Positions 22,269 through 33,117 of a stretch of 64,000 nucleotides of DNA are shown one piece after another. Each line of letters opens with the position of its first letter. The stretch's first letter is position 1. Origin of the DNA: Bullera alba (Eukaryota; Basidiomycota; Tremellomycetes; Tremellales; Bulleraceae); the NCBI GenBank assembly GCA_001600095.1, contig BCIX01000001.1, positions 3,745,198 to 3,809,197 on the forward strand, in the 5' to 3' direction. Made by a program: the position numbers and the translations under genes. Under the pieces are notes generated by a model. It was given only the letters and a program-made list of their open reading frames with translations, had not been told where the DNA came from and searched no databases.

Positions 22269-25200
22269 ATGGCTGCCAGTGCCTTCTCTTCCGCCGACGC
22301 GAAAAAGATTCAAAATCTCACAGACCTCATCACATCCCTCCCTAGAACATCATCGCCAACGCCCAACTCCCCCGGTCCTAATCGAACGGTGTATCCCAAT
22401 GACGACTCGATCACGGCTCTGCTACAGACGCGATCACGGTTCGAACATCCTTACACTCGTTTGTGCCAGAATGGAACCGAATATGTCGTGGTCAACCCCC
22501 TCCGGTCACTGGGCAGTATGAATGAGGAGTTTAGACGGCAGTATCAGGACGTGATAGAGAACAGCGAAGTGAGCGACGATGGACATTCGCGGAACGGCGA
22601 ACTGCAGCCAAGCGTTTACGAGCTCGCTGGTCGAGTCTGGATGTTGATGTCGAGGCGCAAAGAGAGTCAGAGCGTGGTATATCAGTGAGTCGATAAGTGC
22701 TGCATGTCTTACCTTCGCACGTGACTCACTTTGCTAATGAGTTCTCTTCTTAGCGGTTTGACGAACTCTGGAAAATCCACGACCTCTCGCCATTTCACAA
22801 CACAGATTCTCCACCTCTCCGCCCATACAAAAGCTCAAAAACGACTCTCCGATCAGATCACCTACCTCATGACGCTCCTTGAATCGTTTGGTCATTCCAA
22901 AACTCCCATCAACCCCTCGGCATCCCAATTTGGCCGATTCCTAGAACTCCACTTCAGCTCCGATGGCGAGATTGCCGGCGCAAAGGTCCTGCCATTTGGC
23001 CTGAACAAGTCGAGGCTGGGCAAGCTTCAACACGAGGAGAGAAGTTTCCACGTCTTCTACCAGTTCTTGGCAGGAGCGAGTCCGGAGGAGAGGGAGAGTT
23101 TGAACCTTGAAGACGCGTCAGACTACCAGTTGCTCAGCCGGAGCGGATGTTATCGACTGCCGGGAGGACCGTTCTCAGATGATTCGACACAGCTCAGTGA
23201 GCTACGGGTTGCCTTTGCCAATCTCGGCTTCAAGGCCAAACACGTTCGAGCCATCTTCAACCTGCTCACCACTATCCTTCTTCTTTCCAACCTCACATTT
23301 GCCGATAATCGGGGCACGGGCTCGTTAGGGATGACATCAATGGACGAGAAGGCAAGAGTTGAGAACAGGCAGTTGCTGGCCACCATTGCCGCTCATCTAG
23401 GAGTCGGCCCCGACGATCTGGAAAGCGTACTGGTCAACAAGACGAAATGGGTCAGAAAGGACCTCTGCTCGATGATTCTCGACGCGCCTGGCGCAGAGGA
23501 ACAGCGGGATAGCTTGATGAGAGATCTCTACGCCATCCTCTTCACCTTTGTGGTGGAAATGGCGAATAAAAAGCTTTGCGCTGGATCCGCCGAAGACGAC
23601 GAAACACCGGAACTGCAGATCGTCCAACTGGACCTACCCGGGTATCAATCACGCACGCTCAGTCAAGAGCCTCAAGGGTCCCAACCAGCTAGTACCATCT
23701 CGATGCTCGGCGGTCACCTTGTCAATGCCTCTGGTCAGAACGGGTTCGACGAGTTCAGTGTCAACTTCGCAAACGAGCTGCTGCAGTCTTACCTGGTTCG
23801 ACAGACCTTCGAGGATGGACTAGGTTCGGCTGTTTACACTGTCAACGACGGCTTGAGATTACCTGCGGTTGTCACGATGGACAATGCTGCTTGTGTCGAG
23901 ATGTTGAGAGGCGGTTTACTCGCCGGGCCTAGTAGCCGACTCAACAAGTCCCCAGGAGGAGTCATCAAAGCTCTCTCCAAGGCTTCGGATACACTCAAGG
24001 GAGGAGAAGAGCGGAACGAGGAGCGGGCTGAGCACATTCTGGAAACCCTTCATTCCTCCTTTGGTCGACATGGTTCATTCACCGTCAGCCCCGCAGGACC
24101 CTCACCAGCGCACGTGTTTGGCATCAACCACTGGAGCGGACAATGCGTCTACGACGCTTCAGACTTTGTGGATAAAAACGCAGACGTAATGGACAAGCAG
24201 CTCGTAGATCTTCTCCGCGACAGTAGCGACTCCTTCATCTCCAAATTGGTCTCTGGACCCGGCTTGGCGACCGAGGGTCATCCGCTAGACCCGAACATCA
24301 CGGTCGAAGCGCAAGTGTCGTCAATACCACTCCGAACGCCTACATCGATCATCAACCCCCTGATCGGAACTCGACCCATCGATGCACCCTCTGAATGGCC
24401 ACTAGATCCCAGCATACCACATCCAGTGACGAGTCAGATCAACGCCACTCTCTCCACCATGCTGAATCACCTGAACTGTACACGAGTCTGGACGGTTTCT
24501 TGTATCCGACCCAACGACTCGGGACATGCCAACTCGTTTGACAAGCGGAGAGTCAAGGCCCAGGTCAAATCCCTCTTGCTGGCGGATAAGATCAACCGGA
24601 AGCAAGTCAATTGGATTGCAGACTACCCACTCGACGAGATGTGTGCGCGACACGGCTTGGATGTCGGTAATTCGGCAATAGAAACTGTTGAAGCCTTCGT
24701 CGAATCTCGGGGCTGGACATCAGGTGTCGACTATCAGATAGGCCAAGAGAGGATTTGGATGACGTGGAGCAGTTGGAGAGAGCAAGAAGACCTCTTGCGT
24801 TCCGGAGAGTCGAGACGTGGTTTCAGTGGTGACGACACTGCTGCTGAGTCGGACGAAGACAACGAACGTCTAGGCGACGTAAAGCATAACGCCAACAGAG
24901 GATCCCGGTACGGTGGGCTCGGCGCCGAACAGCCAGATATGGGGGAAAGCGAGGTCAACCTCCTGATCAAGAAAGCCGATGGGACCGGCGACGAAGTCTA
25001 CACTCCAAACACCATCAACGAGCGTTCTGGCGGAGCAGGATACCTCGGCTACAGGGATGATCGGGATCACGATTTGAACGGCAGCGGGGTCTGGTCCGAC
25101 GAGGTTGGTGTGACGGATTACACCAAGGAACCTATCCGGCCGTACTCTGATACGCTCTTACCCGACCAAAAGGAAGGCCGAGACGCATTCGTTGTCAACG

Positions 25201-28200
25201 AGAAGAAGGGTCACATTTCCACAGAGGTCATTGCAACTACGCCCGCGAGACGATGGTGGCTGCGAATCACATGGTTCTTGACCTGGTGGATTCCTTCGTT
25301 CTTATTGGTCAAGGTGGGAAAGATGAAGAGAGCGGATATCAGGATGGCCTGGAGAGAAAAGGTAGCAATCTTCATGATGGTCATTGGCATGTGCGGGACG
25401 GTCGTTTTCTACATTGTCATCTTTGGGAGACTCCTCTGCCCAGACAATGACAAGGCTTGGAACCCGACAGAATTGTCTCAACACGCTGGTGACGATGACT
25501 ACTATGCTGCCATTCGAGGCAAAGTGTACGACGTGAGTTTAGGCTATAGGCATCACTTGTGCGGGTGATGCTGACCCTTGATCCAGTTTACGAACTTCTA
25601 CAAAGGCAAGCACGGAGATGTCGCCGCGTACCCCACCACAGAGGCCGTCATGTTGCAATTCGCCGGACAGGATCTCACCAATTACTTCCCCATGCCGATG
25701 AACCTGGCTTGTCCGGAGCTCGTACCGTCAGACCAGCTGTCTCTCATGAGGGCCAACTTCACTCCGGTCGTCGCCTACGCCGTTCACACCAGCGGTGCTC
25801 TGCAGACTATCCCAGACACGAAGCTCGACGCTGGAGATTGGTACACCAACCGACTGATGCCCAGCCTGAAGGACATGTACAAGGGCGATTTTGTATACGA
25901 CAAGGCATACGTGCGAAACGAGGCGGACGGCAGCGAGAGGTGAGTGGCAGGTCCGGAAGTGGGATATGTGCTAACGATTCTAGACAATGGGCAATCTACA
26001 AGAAGAAGGTATACGATCTCTCTGATTACCTATACACTGTTCAATTCTACTCGAGTTCTTCCGGCACGGACCTCCCCAACTACAGCTTCATCAATGAGGG
26101 CGTGTCGGACTTGTTCTCGACGCAGAATGGTCAGGATATTACCAAGCCACTCGACAAGGTGTTTGCTGGCATGTCCACCGACGACGTCAGCAATCATATG
26201 AAGTGTTTCGAACAGGCGTTTTACGTCGGAGAGCTGGATTTCCGAAAAGAGCCCAGATGTACGGTCCAGAACTATCTCCTCTTGACGTTCTCTATCATCC
26301 TGATGACGGTCATTGGAATGAAGTGTGAGTTTGGCAATGACTCGCAGTCAATTTCGCCTGAGCTGAATGGACCCATGTCTAGTCCTCGCCGCTCTGCAAC
26401 TCGGCTCCAAGCGACAACCTGAGATGCTGGACAAATTCGTCATATGCCAAGTACCTTGTTACACGGAAGGCGAGGAGTCGCTCAAGAAGACCATCGACTC
26501 TTTGGCTGTGCTCAATTACGACGACAAGCGAAAGTTGATCTTCATCATCTGTGATGGAAATATCATCGGTTCCGGCAACAACCGACCTACGCCACGAATT
26601 GTCCTTGATATCCTCGGTGTTGATCCCAAGCTCGACCCGGAGCCGCTTTTGTTCAAGAGTATTGGAGACGGGAGCAAGCAGCTCAACTATGCCAAGGTGT
26701 ATTCAGGCTTGTACGAGCACGAAGGTCACGTCGTACCGTGAGTACCTCGGTGCCGAGAATGTGACCTGTTACTGACCTTGCGCTTGCTCAGATACGTGGT
26801 TGTGGTCAAGGTGGGCAAACCGACGGAAACTTCAAAGCCTGGTAACAGAGGAAAGCGAGATTCTCAAGTCCTCCTCCTGCAATACCTCAACAGAGTCCAC
26901 TTTGACGCACCCATGTCGCCATTGGAATTGGAGATCTACCATCAGATGAGGAACATCATCGGCATCGATCCGACCTTCTACGAGTATATCTTCCAGGTCG
27001 ATGCGGATACCGTGAGTCGTCTCGTACTTGATTTGGATTGACAGCTCACAAGCTGCCAGACTGTCATGCCCGACTCGCTCAATCGACTGGTCGCGTGTAC
27101 TTCTGACGACTCGAGGATTATCGGCATCTGCGGTGAAACAAAGTTGGCAAATGAGCGAGAGTCTTTGACTACCATGATCCAGGTAAGTTACTGCGGCTTG
27201 TTACTTTGAGACGTGCCATCTGATGCTCTACCTCTAGGTATATGAGTACTACATCTCGCACAATCTGACCAAGGCATTTGAGTCGCTCTTTGGATCCGTT
27301 ACCTGTCTACCTGGATGTTTCTCCGTCTACCGTATCAGAACGGCGGACAAAGGTCGACCGATCATCATCTCCTCTCTGGTCATCGATGAGTACGCCGAGC
27401 CGAACGTCGACACACTCCATAAGAAGAACCTGTTCTCGCTCGGAGAAGATCGATACCTCACCACGCTCATGATGAAGCATTTCCCGACTTTCAAGATGAA
27501 ATTCACTCCGGATGCCATTGCGCACACAGTCGCACCGAGTAGATGGGGCGTCTTGCTCAGTCAAAGGCGAAGATGGATCAATTCGACAGTGCACAACTTG
27601 GCCGAGCTGCTCTTCCTGCCTGAGCTGTGTGGATTCTGCTTCTTCTCCATGCGATTCGTCGTCTTCATCGATCTCCTCGGAACGATTGTGAGTGGTTCTA
27701 TGGGAACAGGTATGCGACGAGTGCTGATAAAATCCATCTTAGATTCTTCCTGCCACCTGTGTATACGTGAGTGGAGTTTACATAACTCTTCTAATAACGC
27801 TGACCATATCCCACAGCTCATTTACCTGATCGTCATTGTTTCCATTGGCAAGGCCGCCATTCCGGTCATCTCACTAGTCATGATCGCGGCGGTGTACGGT
27901 CTACAGGTCAGTGGCTCTCCTTGTCTAGCGTCCAACCTACGGCTGACTCTTGCATCAGGCCATCATCTTCATCCTCCGAAGGGAGTTCATGTTGATTGGA
28001 TGGATGTTCGTGTACATACTCGCGTACGTTCACATGTACAGCTGGCAGCGGTGTTTGGCTGACATAGGGACTTTAGCTTCCCGGTTTACTCGCTGTACCT
28101 GCCTCTTTACTCCTTCTGGTCTATGGACGATTTCAGTTGGGGTAATACTCGGTCAGTCCCTAAAAGCTGATCAGCGCATTCCTAGCTGACCTCCCCGCAG

Positions 28201-29244
28201 TAAGGTCGTCGGTGAAGGCAACAACAAGACTGTGGTGTACGAGGACGACGAGCCGTTCCACGATTCCATGATTCCGTACAAGAGTTTCCGAGGTGAGTTC
28301 TTGTCCGTTCTCTAAGGCTTGTCGCTAATTGAGCGATATAGAATACGAAGCCAACGCTTGGGAGACCCAGTCACTTCAATCCGAGAAGTCCCGAGACACA
28401 TCGCAAACTTCTCAAACGAGACCTACATCCAAGCTTCATCCTTACGGACCTGGTCACCGTGCTCAGAGTTTACACTCGTCTGTCGACTTGCCCCCTGGCG
28501 CAGACTTCTGGAGAGATTCTTCTCCTCTGGGCCCGAAGCACTCGTCGAGAAACCTTCGACAATCCCCCTCGCATCCATCGCTACGCCCGATGAGCTCCTT
28601 CCAATCTATGAACCCCGGCATGCCCAACAACCGTATCCAATCAATGGCCGGCATGAGCATGTGGGGTCCTGGTTCGGAGCGTGGTGATGGCGGCATGCCG
28701 ATGCAACATCCGCAGAGCTTCTCTCCTCAGGTCCCGTACCTCCACCCTATGATGACGGGCAGTCAAGCCAGCTACGGAGGACTCAATCCATTCGCCTCTC
28801 CCGCCATGTCGGAGCAGGGCTTGAGACCACCGACTATGTTCACCAACGGCCCTTATAGCGGAGCAGCACCGCGAAACTCGGTCATGTCCGGGTTGGGCAA
28901 CTACGGCCAGATTGGAGCTCAGGACAGGATGTCTAGCTATTCTTTGGCTACAACGGCCAATCCATTCGGCGCACCAACAGGTGGACCACCCCTCTCGCCC
29001 ACAATGAACCCCGAACCAAGCGATGAGGAAATCCTAGACGTGCTTAAAAGGCACCTAGCTACACAAGACTTGATGAGCGTGTAAGTCCACTCGATCCTGA
29101 CGAGAGAGTTGGATATTGATGGAGTTGCTCAGAACGAAACGACAAACACGAGAGGCGCTGTTTGCTCTTTTCCCAAATGCCAACTTGCAAGCAAGGACAG
29201 CTTGGGTGAATGAGAGCATTGACAAGACGCTCAGTGGACCATGA
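22269..29244 (+). CDS. Chitin synthase with myosin-motor domain (class V/VII type), 2077 aa
   Basis: Fifteen exons with consistent phases (22269-22684, 22754-25532, 25587-25939, 25984-26324, 26383-26737, 26792-27011, 27060-27182, 27238-27687, 27743-27766, 27817-27906, 27959-28023, 28077-28151, 28201-28292, 28342-29080 and 29133-29244) give 2077 residues. The order is a myosin-motor-like domain (about 40-750; Walker A GLTNSGKS at ~140, created across intron 1), an acidic linker, two membrane helices at ~972-1035, a cytochrome b5-like domain (~1040-1110), and the family-2 glycosyltransferase core with QVDADT (~1485), GEDRYLT (~1600) and QRRRW (~1637). A cluster of C-terminal membrane helices, a disordered Met/Pro/Ser-rich region and a DEK_C domain (~2015-2077) follow. 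The enzyme polymerises UDP-GlcNAc into wall chitin at the plasma membrane, and the motor-like domain helps deliver or anchor it at growth sites in other fungi. Confidence 0.96.
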
Positions 29245-29432
29245 TAGACTATCAATCTGATTCTCAGTAGGACAATCTTAACGAAAACAATTCTGTATCT
29301 ACCCCTTGCATACTCAATTTCTTCCATCCCTCACGGTTCAACTTCTCATCAATGCATACGAGTCATGATATGTTGGCGAAGAAGCCGGTTGAGCGGCGGT
29401 CATTCACCGGCACCTCAGCCCGGTGGCACTGC

Positions 29433-30164
29433 TCAGTCCAAGTTGACGTCCTCGGCCTCGTCTCGAGCCTCTGTCCATTGGGCAGCACTTTCCGCATTGT
29501 TGAGAAGGACGCGTGTGTTGTCTCTGGACAGCCTGGCCAGAGTATCGATGAAAATGATTCGATCGTCGTGACTCTTACCTTCGTCCATCATCCCCTTTAG
29601 GGAGGTGTGGCCTTTGAGCTCGTCCCTCAGCTGCGCCTCGGTGATCAAGCCCAGCGATTTGAATCTCGCCAGTTCCTGCTCGAAGGCCTCGACCTCACCG
29701 TCGGGGACTTCAGATTGGTTCAATCAGTGCTCGGATAACGTCTTGAAGTCGGTTTCGAGGGATCCCTCCCCGTAGACGGGCAATTCGTACATCGTAGTGA
29801 TGGGATGACCAAGCTCACCGTCGGAAATTTGGTCACTTCCTACAGGAGGGTTGGCATCCATGCCGAACCAGGTGTCTGCCGCGACCGAACCTGGTTTCGA
29901 CGCAGAACCAAGATTGGAGAACGCGTAGGTCGATCGGTCGTGGCCACCGAGACTCGATTCGGCTTTTCTTTTGGTAAGTGCCCCCAGTTGGTCGATGCCA
30001 AGCATGTTAGAAGCGGCCCCAGCATTGGTAGGCTTATCGTGGTCGTTCGAAGCCCAGCGCTTAAGCATAAGCGAATAGTCGCGCTCTTCTTCCTGGGGCG
30101 AATTGACCTGAAGCTGAAAGCCTCCGCCTTCTTCTTTGGAGCCGGGTTGGTATTGCTCGGACAT
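29433..30164 (-). CDS. Orphan soluble protein, 206 aa, two exons
   Basis: No family is recognised. The continuous frame is interrupted by a TGA at 29724-29726, but a GTGAGC donor at 29818 and an AAG acceptor at 29708 remove that stop and rejoin exon 2 (29707-29433) in frame. The TGA sits inside a CTGAT branch-point-like sequence about 18 nt before the acceptor, which supports the intron. Exon 1 is 30164-29819. The product is polar: after MSEQYQPGSKEEGGG comes a disordered region rich in Gly, Ser and Asp, then an amphipathic helical C-terminus (FEQELARFKSLGLITEAQL). A readthrough product or a pseudogene are the alternatives. The 3' end converges with the chitin synthase gene. Confidence 0.58.
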
Positions 30165-30876
30165 GTTGATAGGTCAAATCACTCTGTTATCTGAGCTGTA
30201 GGGTGAGGGATGTGTAGGCTGAACGGGTGAATGGGTCTGGGGGTTTTTCGAGAACCGGTGGGTCAAGTATGTAGTCGTTTGTCGTTCGTGTCGCCCTGCA
30301 CTCTTACCAGCGGTGACCAAGTATGACACGCGTAAGAACGCATAAGATCACGACAAAGGACCCCTGGACGAGCTGGACAGCTAGATTGTCCGCTTCGAAT
30401 CCCGTGCGTTGATGTCCATGACGATGCTCAGGCCATGATCGCGAGTTGCGACCGATGGCGCCTTCGGGGGAATAGAGCACCTTTGTTCGAGAGTCATATG
30501 GCGGTGGAGCGAGGGTGTAATTTGTTGGCGTGCATGTGTATCATCACTGTATCATCTCGCTGATCTTCAATCCCACCTTTCATGAGTTCGCAGAATAGCG
30601 TGTCAGGTTGTCGGCTGTCAGAGCAGACATCCCAGCCATTGACGTCATGCGCTGACGCTGCACGCACTTTTCATGAGCTCGCAGGATAGCATATCAGCTG
30701 TCCTTGTACACTCTGCTTGTTTCTCAGCCACTCCGATGATCCCCGTTCTGCCCCGTCGGTTCTGCAGCCGACTTCGGCCGCTGGGTATTATCGATCAGAT
30801 GCATAGGACATGGCGCCTCAGGTCAGTCACCGCCTGTCTGACACCCTGGACAGGTACCGTACGAGTAGTCGCAAAC
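30165..30876. other. Gene-free stretch between two orphan genes
   Basis: About 700 bases carry the promoter of the 29.4-30.2 kb gene. The similar segments CATGAGTTCGCAGAATAGCGTGTCAG (from 30582) and CATGAGCTCGCAGGATAGCATATCAG (from 30672) form an imperfect direct repeat about 90 bases apart. No gene is seen. Confidence 0.5.
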
Positions 30877-31687
30877 TCACTCGTTCAGCGACCAAATTGA
30901 CTGACCATCAGGGAGGATGAGCTTGTACCCTCCATCAGAGAAAGCCTTGAGCTGATCCAGGTGTTGCCTCTTCTCTTGGTCCGAAAAATCGGTGTTCTCT
31001 GCAAGATGATGGTACGTTGGGAAGGCGGGGAACAATTGAATATGCTCGCTCATCCTCCATTGCGGTACCAACTTCTTGTCGACCAGCGATGACATTTCGT
31101 CTTGGTAGCCTGGGCCGTTCCCTTCTTTATCTGCTGTGGCGGCATCGTCGCGGTAATGTAATAGGGTCTTGAACCGGCTCAAAGTCTCCTCGGAAACGGG
31201 TGGATCCTTGACTGGGTAGTTGTCGGCGTCGAATGGCTCATCGGCTTCCGGCGGCTCATACGATGCGAAGTCTACCAGTGGGTCTTCGTCTGATCCGTAA
31301 ACCCTCTCTTCGCCTTTGCCTCCCATTATACCCCAGTCGGTGTCTTCCGACATGTCAGGCACGGAGAAGTCGAAGAGACCTTCCTCCAGGTCTGCGTGGA
31401 AATCCGGGGGCACATCGCCTAAGGCCCCTAAGCGGGGATCGTTCAGTAGTACATCGAGATGGGAACGATCACCTCTAGTCCCAAAATACCCGATGCCAGT
31501 TTGGCCGGAACGAGTCACCACCTCCTACCACCTCGGATTATAGACCTAATCGTTCCAAAGCTGCGAGACCGGCTGAAAACCCGCCCAAGCTAGATGGGGG
31601 ATGTCCATCATCTGAGCCATTTGGCGATTTGTCGTCGTCAGGCATGGCGTCGTCGCTACCGCAACCTCGTCTATCTTGATCAGACAT
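30877..31687 (-). CDS. Orphan acidic protein, splicing unresolved
   Basis: No family is recognised. An N-terminal piece starts at ATG 31687 (MSDQDRRGCGSDDAMPDDD) and runs to LAALERLGL before a stop at 31540. The main open frame, 31515-30877, reads as a genuine acidic protein (RLGALGDVPPDFHADLEEG, VSEETLSRFKTLLHYRDD) and ends SIWSLNE. Joining them needs a frame change. One candidate intron runs from GTCTAT after LERL to ACTAGAG before DRSHLD and restores a sensible reading, but its donor is poor. The last codons overlap a GTGAGT, so another 3' exon is possible. It sits next to, and on the same strand as, the other orphan gene, whose start MSEQ resembles MSDQ. Relationship is not shown. Confidence 0.5.
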
Positions 31688-33117
31688 GATGGGGGAATCG
31701 AATGAGTCTGTAGCGAAGCAGACTTGGCTCACAGGTATGACTAGTGCGCTCTCGCCTCCCGGTGATGGCTGGTGCCCAAGTAGAAGTCTGCATCAAGCAA
31801 GCATCAAGGGAAGGGCGAGCCTTCACAGCACCTGGATCCTTTGACTTCGGCGATACGCCATGGTGTGAGTTTGTGGCAAAGGCTGCTCGCCGTCGAGGCA
31901 TCGTATGCGACCGATCCAGCCTTTGGACAGTGCTCCGACGGTGATGGGAAGGCGAGAACGAGTGATAGTCGACGAGTCGGCTCAGCGTTCCCAGCAGGCA
32001 GCGGCTCCAGCCTAACACGTGTTAGCTTGTCACGACAATCTCGATCACTGATACTGTGTGTAGCCGGTGCGCGTAACCATCTGACGGTCCGACGACTTGC
32101 AGCAGTCTGCGCCAGTGATATTGCTTGCGTCGGCCTGCTGTCCGACATCCATACTATCGCCTCTCAAGGATGTTGTGAGGATGTGATGTCAACACCGGTT
32201 TTGATCTCTCCCTCACCGCACGGGACATCCGCTTTCGGAACCTAAATCCGCCGAGACCCTCTCTGGCTCGGCTGGCTCTGTGAGCTGTGATCGATGATCT
32301 TCGACCTGTACATACCGTGCATCTCCTCACTCTCATCTCACTCGCTACAAACGGATCAGTATCTCGACGGCTGCAGCCTTGGATCATTGGAGTCGTTCCG
32401 CAAGAAGAACACAAAAGCGGCACCTTGTGCTGAAATTGGCCCTACGCAAACAATCTTGAGCGAGGCGGTGGAGAACGTAAACGCTTGTGGACGAGGCTGT
32501 CAAGCGATCTTGGCGGGGGGTCTTCAGTGTTCAATCGTGCAAAGCTGGACCTTGCATACTGGTATCACCGTGTCATTGAGTACAAACCTCAGAATTGTGG
32601 TGAGTCCTTCGTTCCGGTTGTCATACCCCTGCATCGACCCCTCGTCATTCCGACCCTCCGTTGAGACGGTCCGCCGTCCTTTGACCGTTTCTGATCTTGC
32701 CACACGTCCCATCCATCTCCCCGTTATATGACCGTAGCCACTTGATCTGGCCAGTATTGTACGACGGAGCGGGCATCAAGCTGGCCTAGGCCTGCCCACT
32801 TCCATTACATACCCATCTCGCATCGGTCGGAATCCTGGGGGATCTGAGCGAGCGTACGTTGTGACTGGGACGATCGGAATCGGTGGCAGCGGTCTACATT
32901 GTGCTGACGGCAGCTCCTACAGTGACATCCTACTTGTGTAGTCAGGCATCATCAGGTCCGAGACGTATCGGCCGATCACCACCCGCACACATGTCATCGT
33001 GACGCAAAACCCGCTCACACCTACCTCGTCCCTGGCTCGAGCCTGCAATCTAGCTATTATCGCGGCCCACAATCTGGTTGGAGTTATCGCTTCGATCCCC
33101 AAGCCAGACTGGCAAAG
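31688..33117. other. Gene-free stretch, divergent promoter region
   Basis: About 1.4 kb lies between the divergent orphan gene and the coiled-coil membrane protein. Several open frames of 60-145 codons occur on both strands, but none has good splice partners or a protein-like composition. I see nothing else to name. Confidence 0.5.

Noticed and set aside
22269..22728. Separate small gene made of chitin synthase exon 1 alone
   Set aside because: Its GTGAGT donor joins in phase to the next exon and completes the nucleotide-binding loop.
29724..29726. Programmed stop-codon readthrough giving an extended product
   Set aside because: A phase-matched intron with a good GTGAGC donor and a branch-like element removes the TGA, and the extension has no peroxisomal or other targeting tail.
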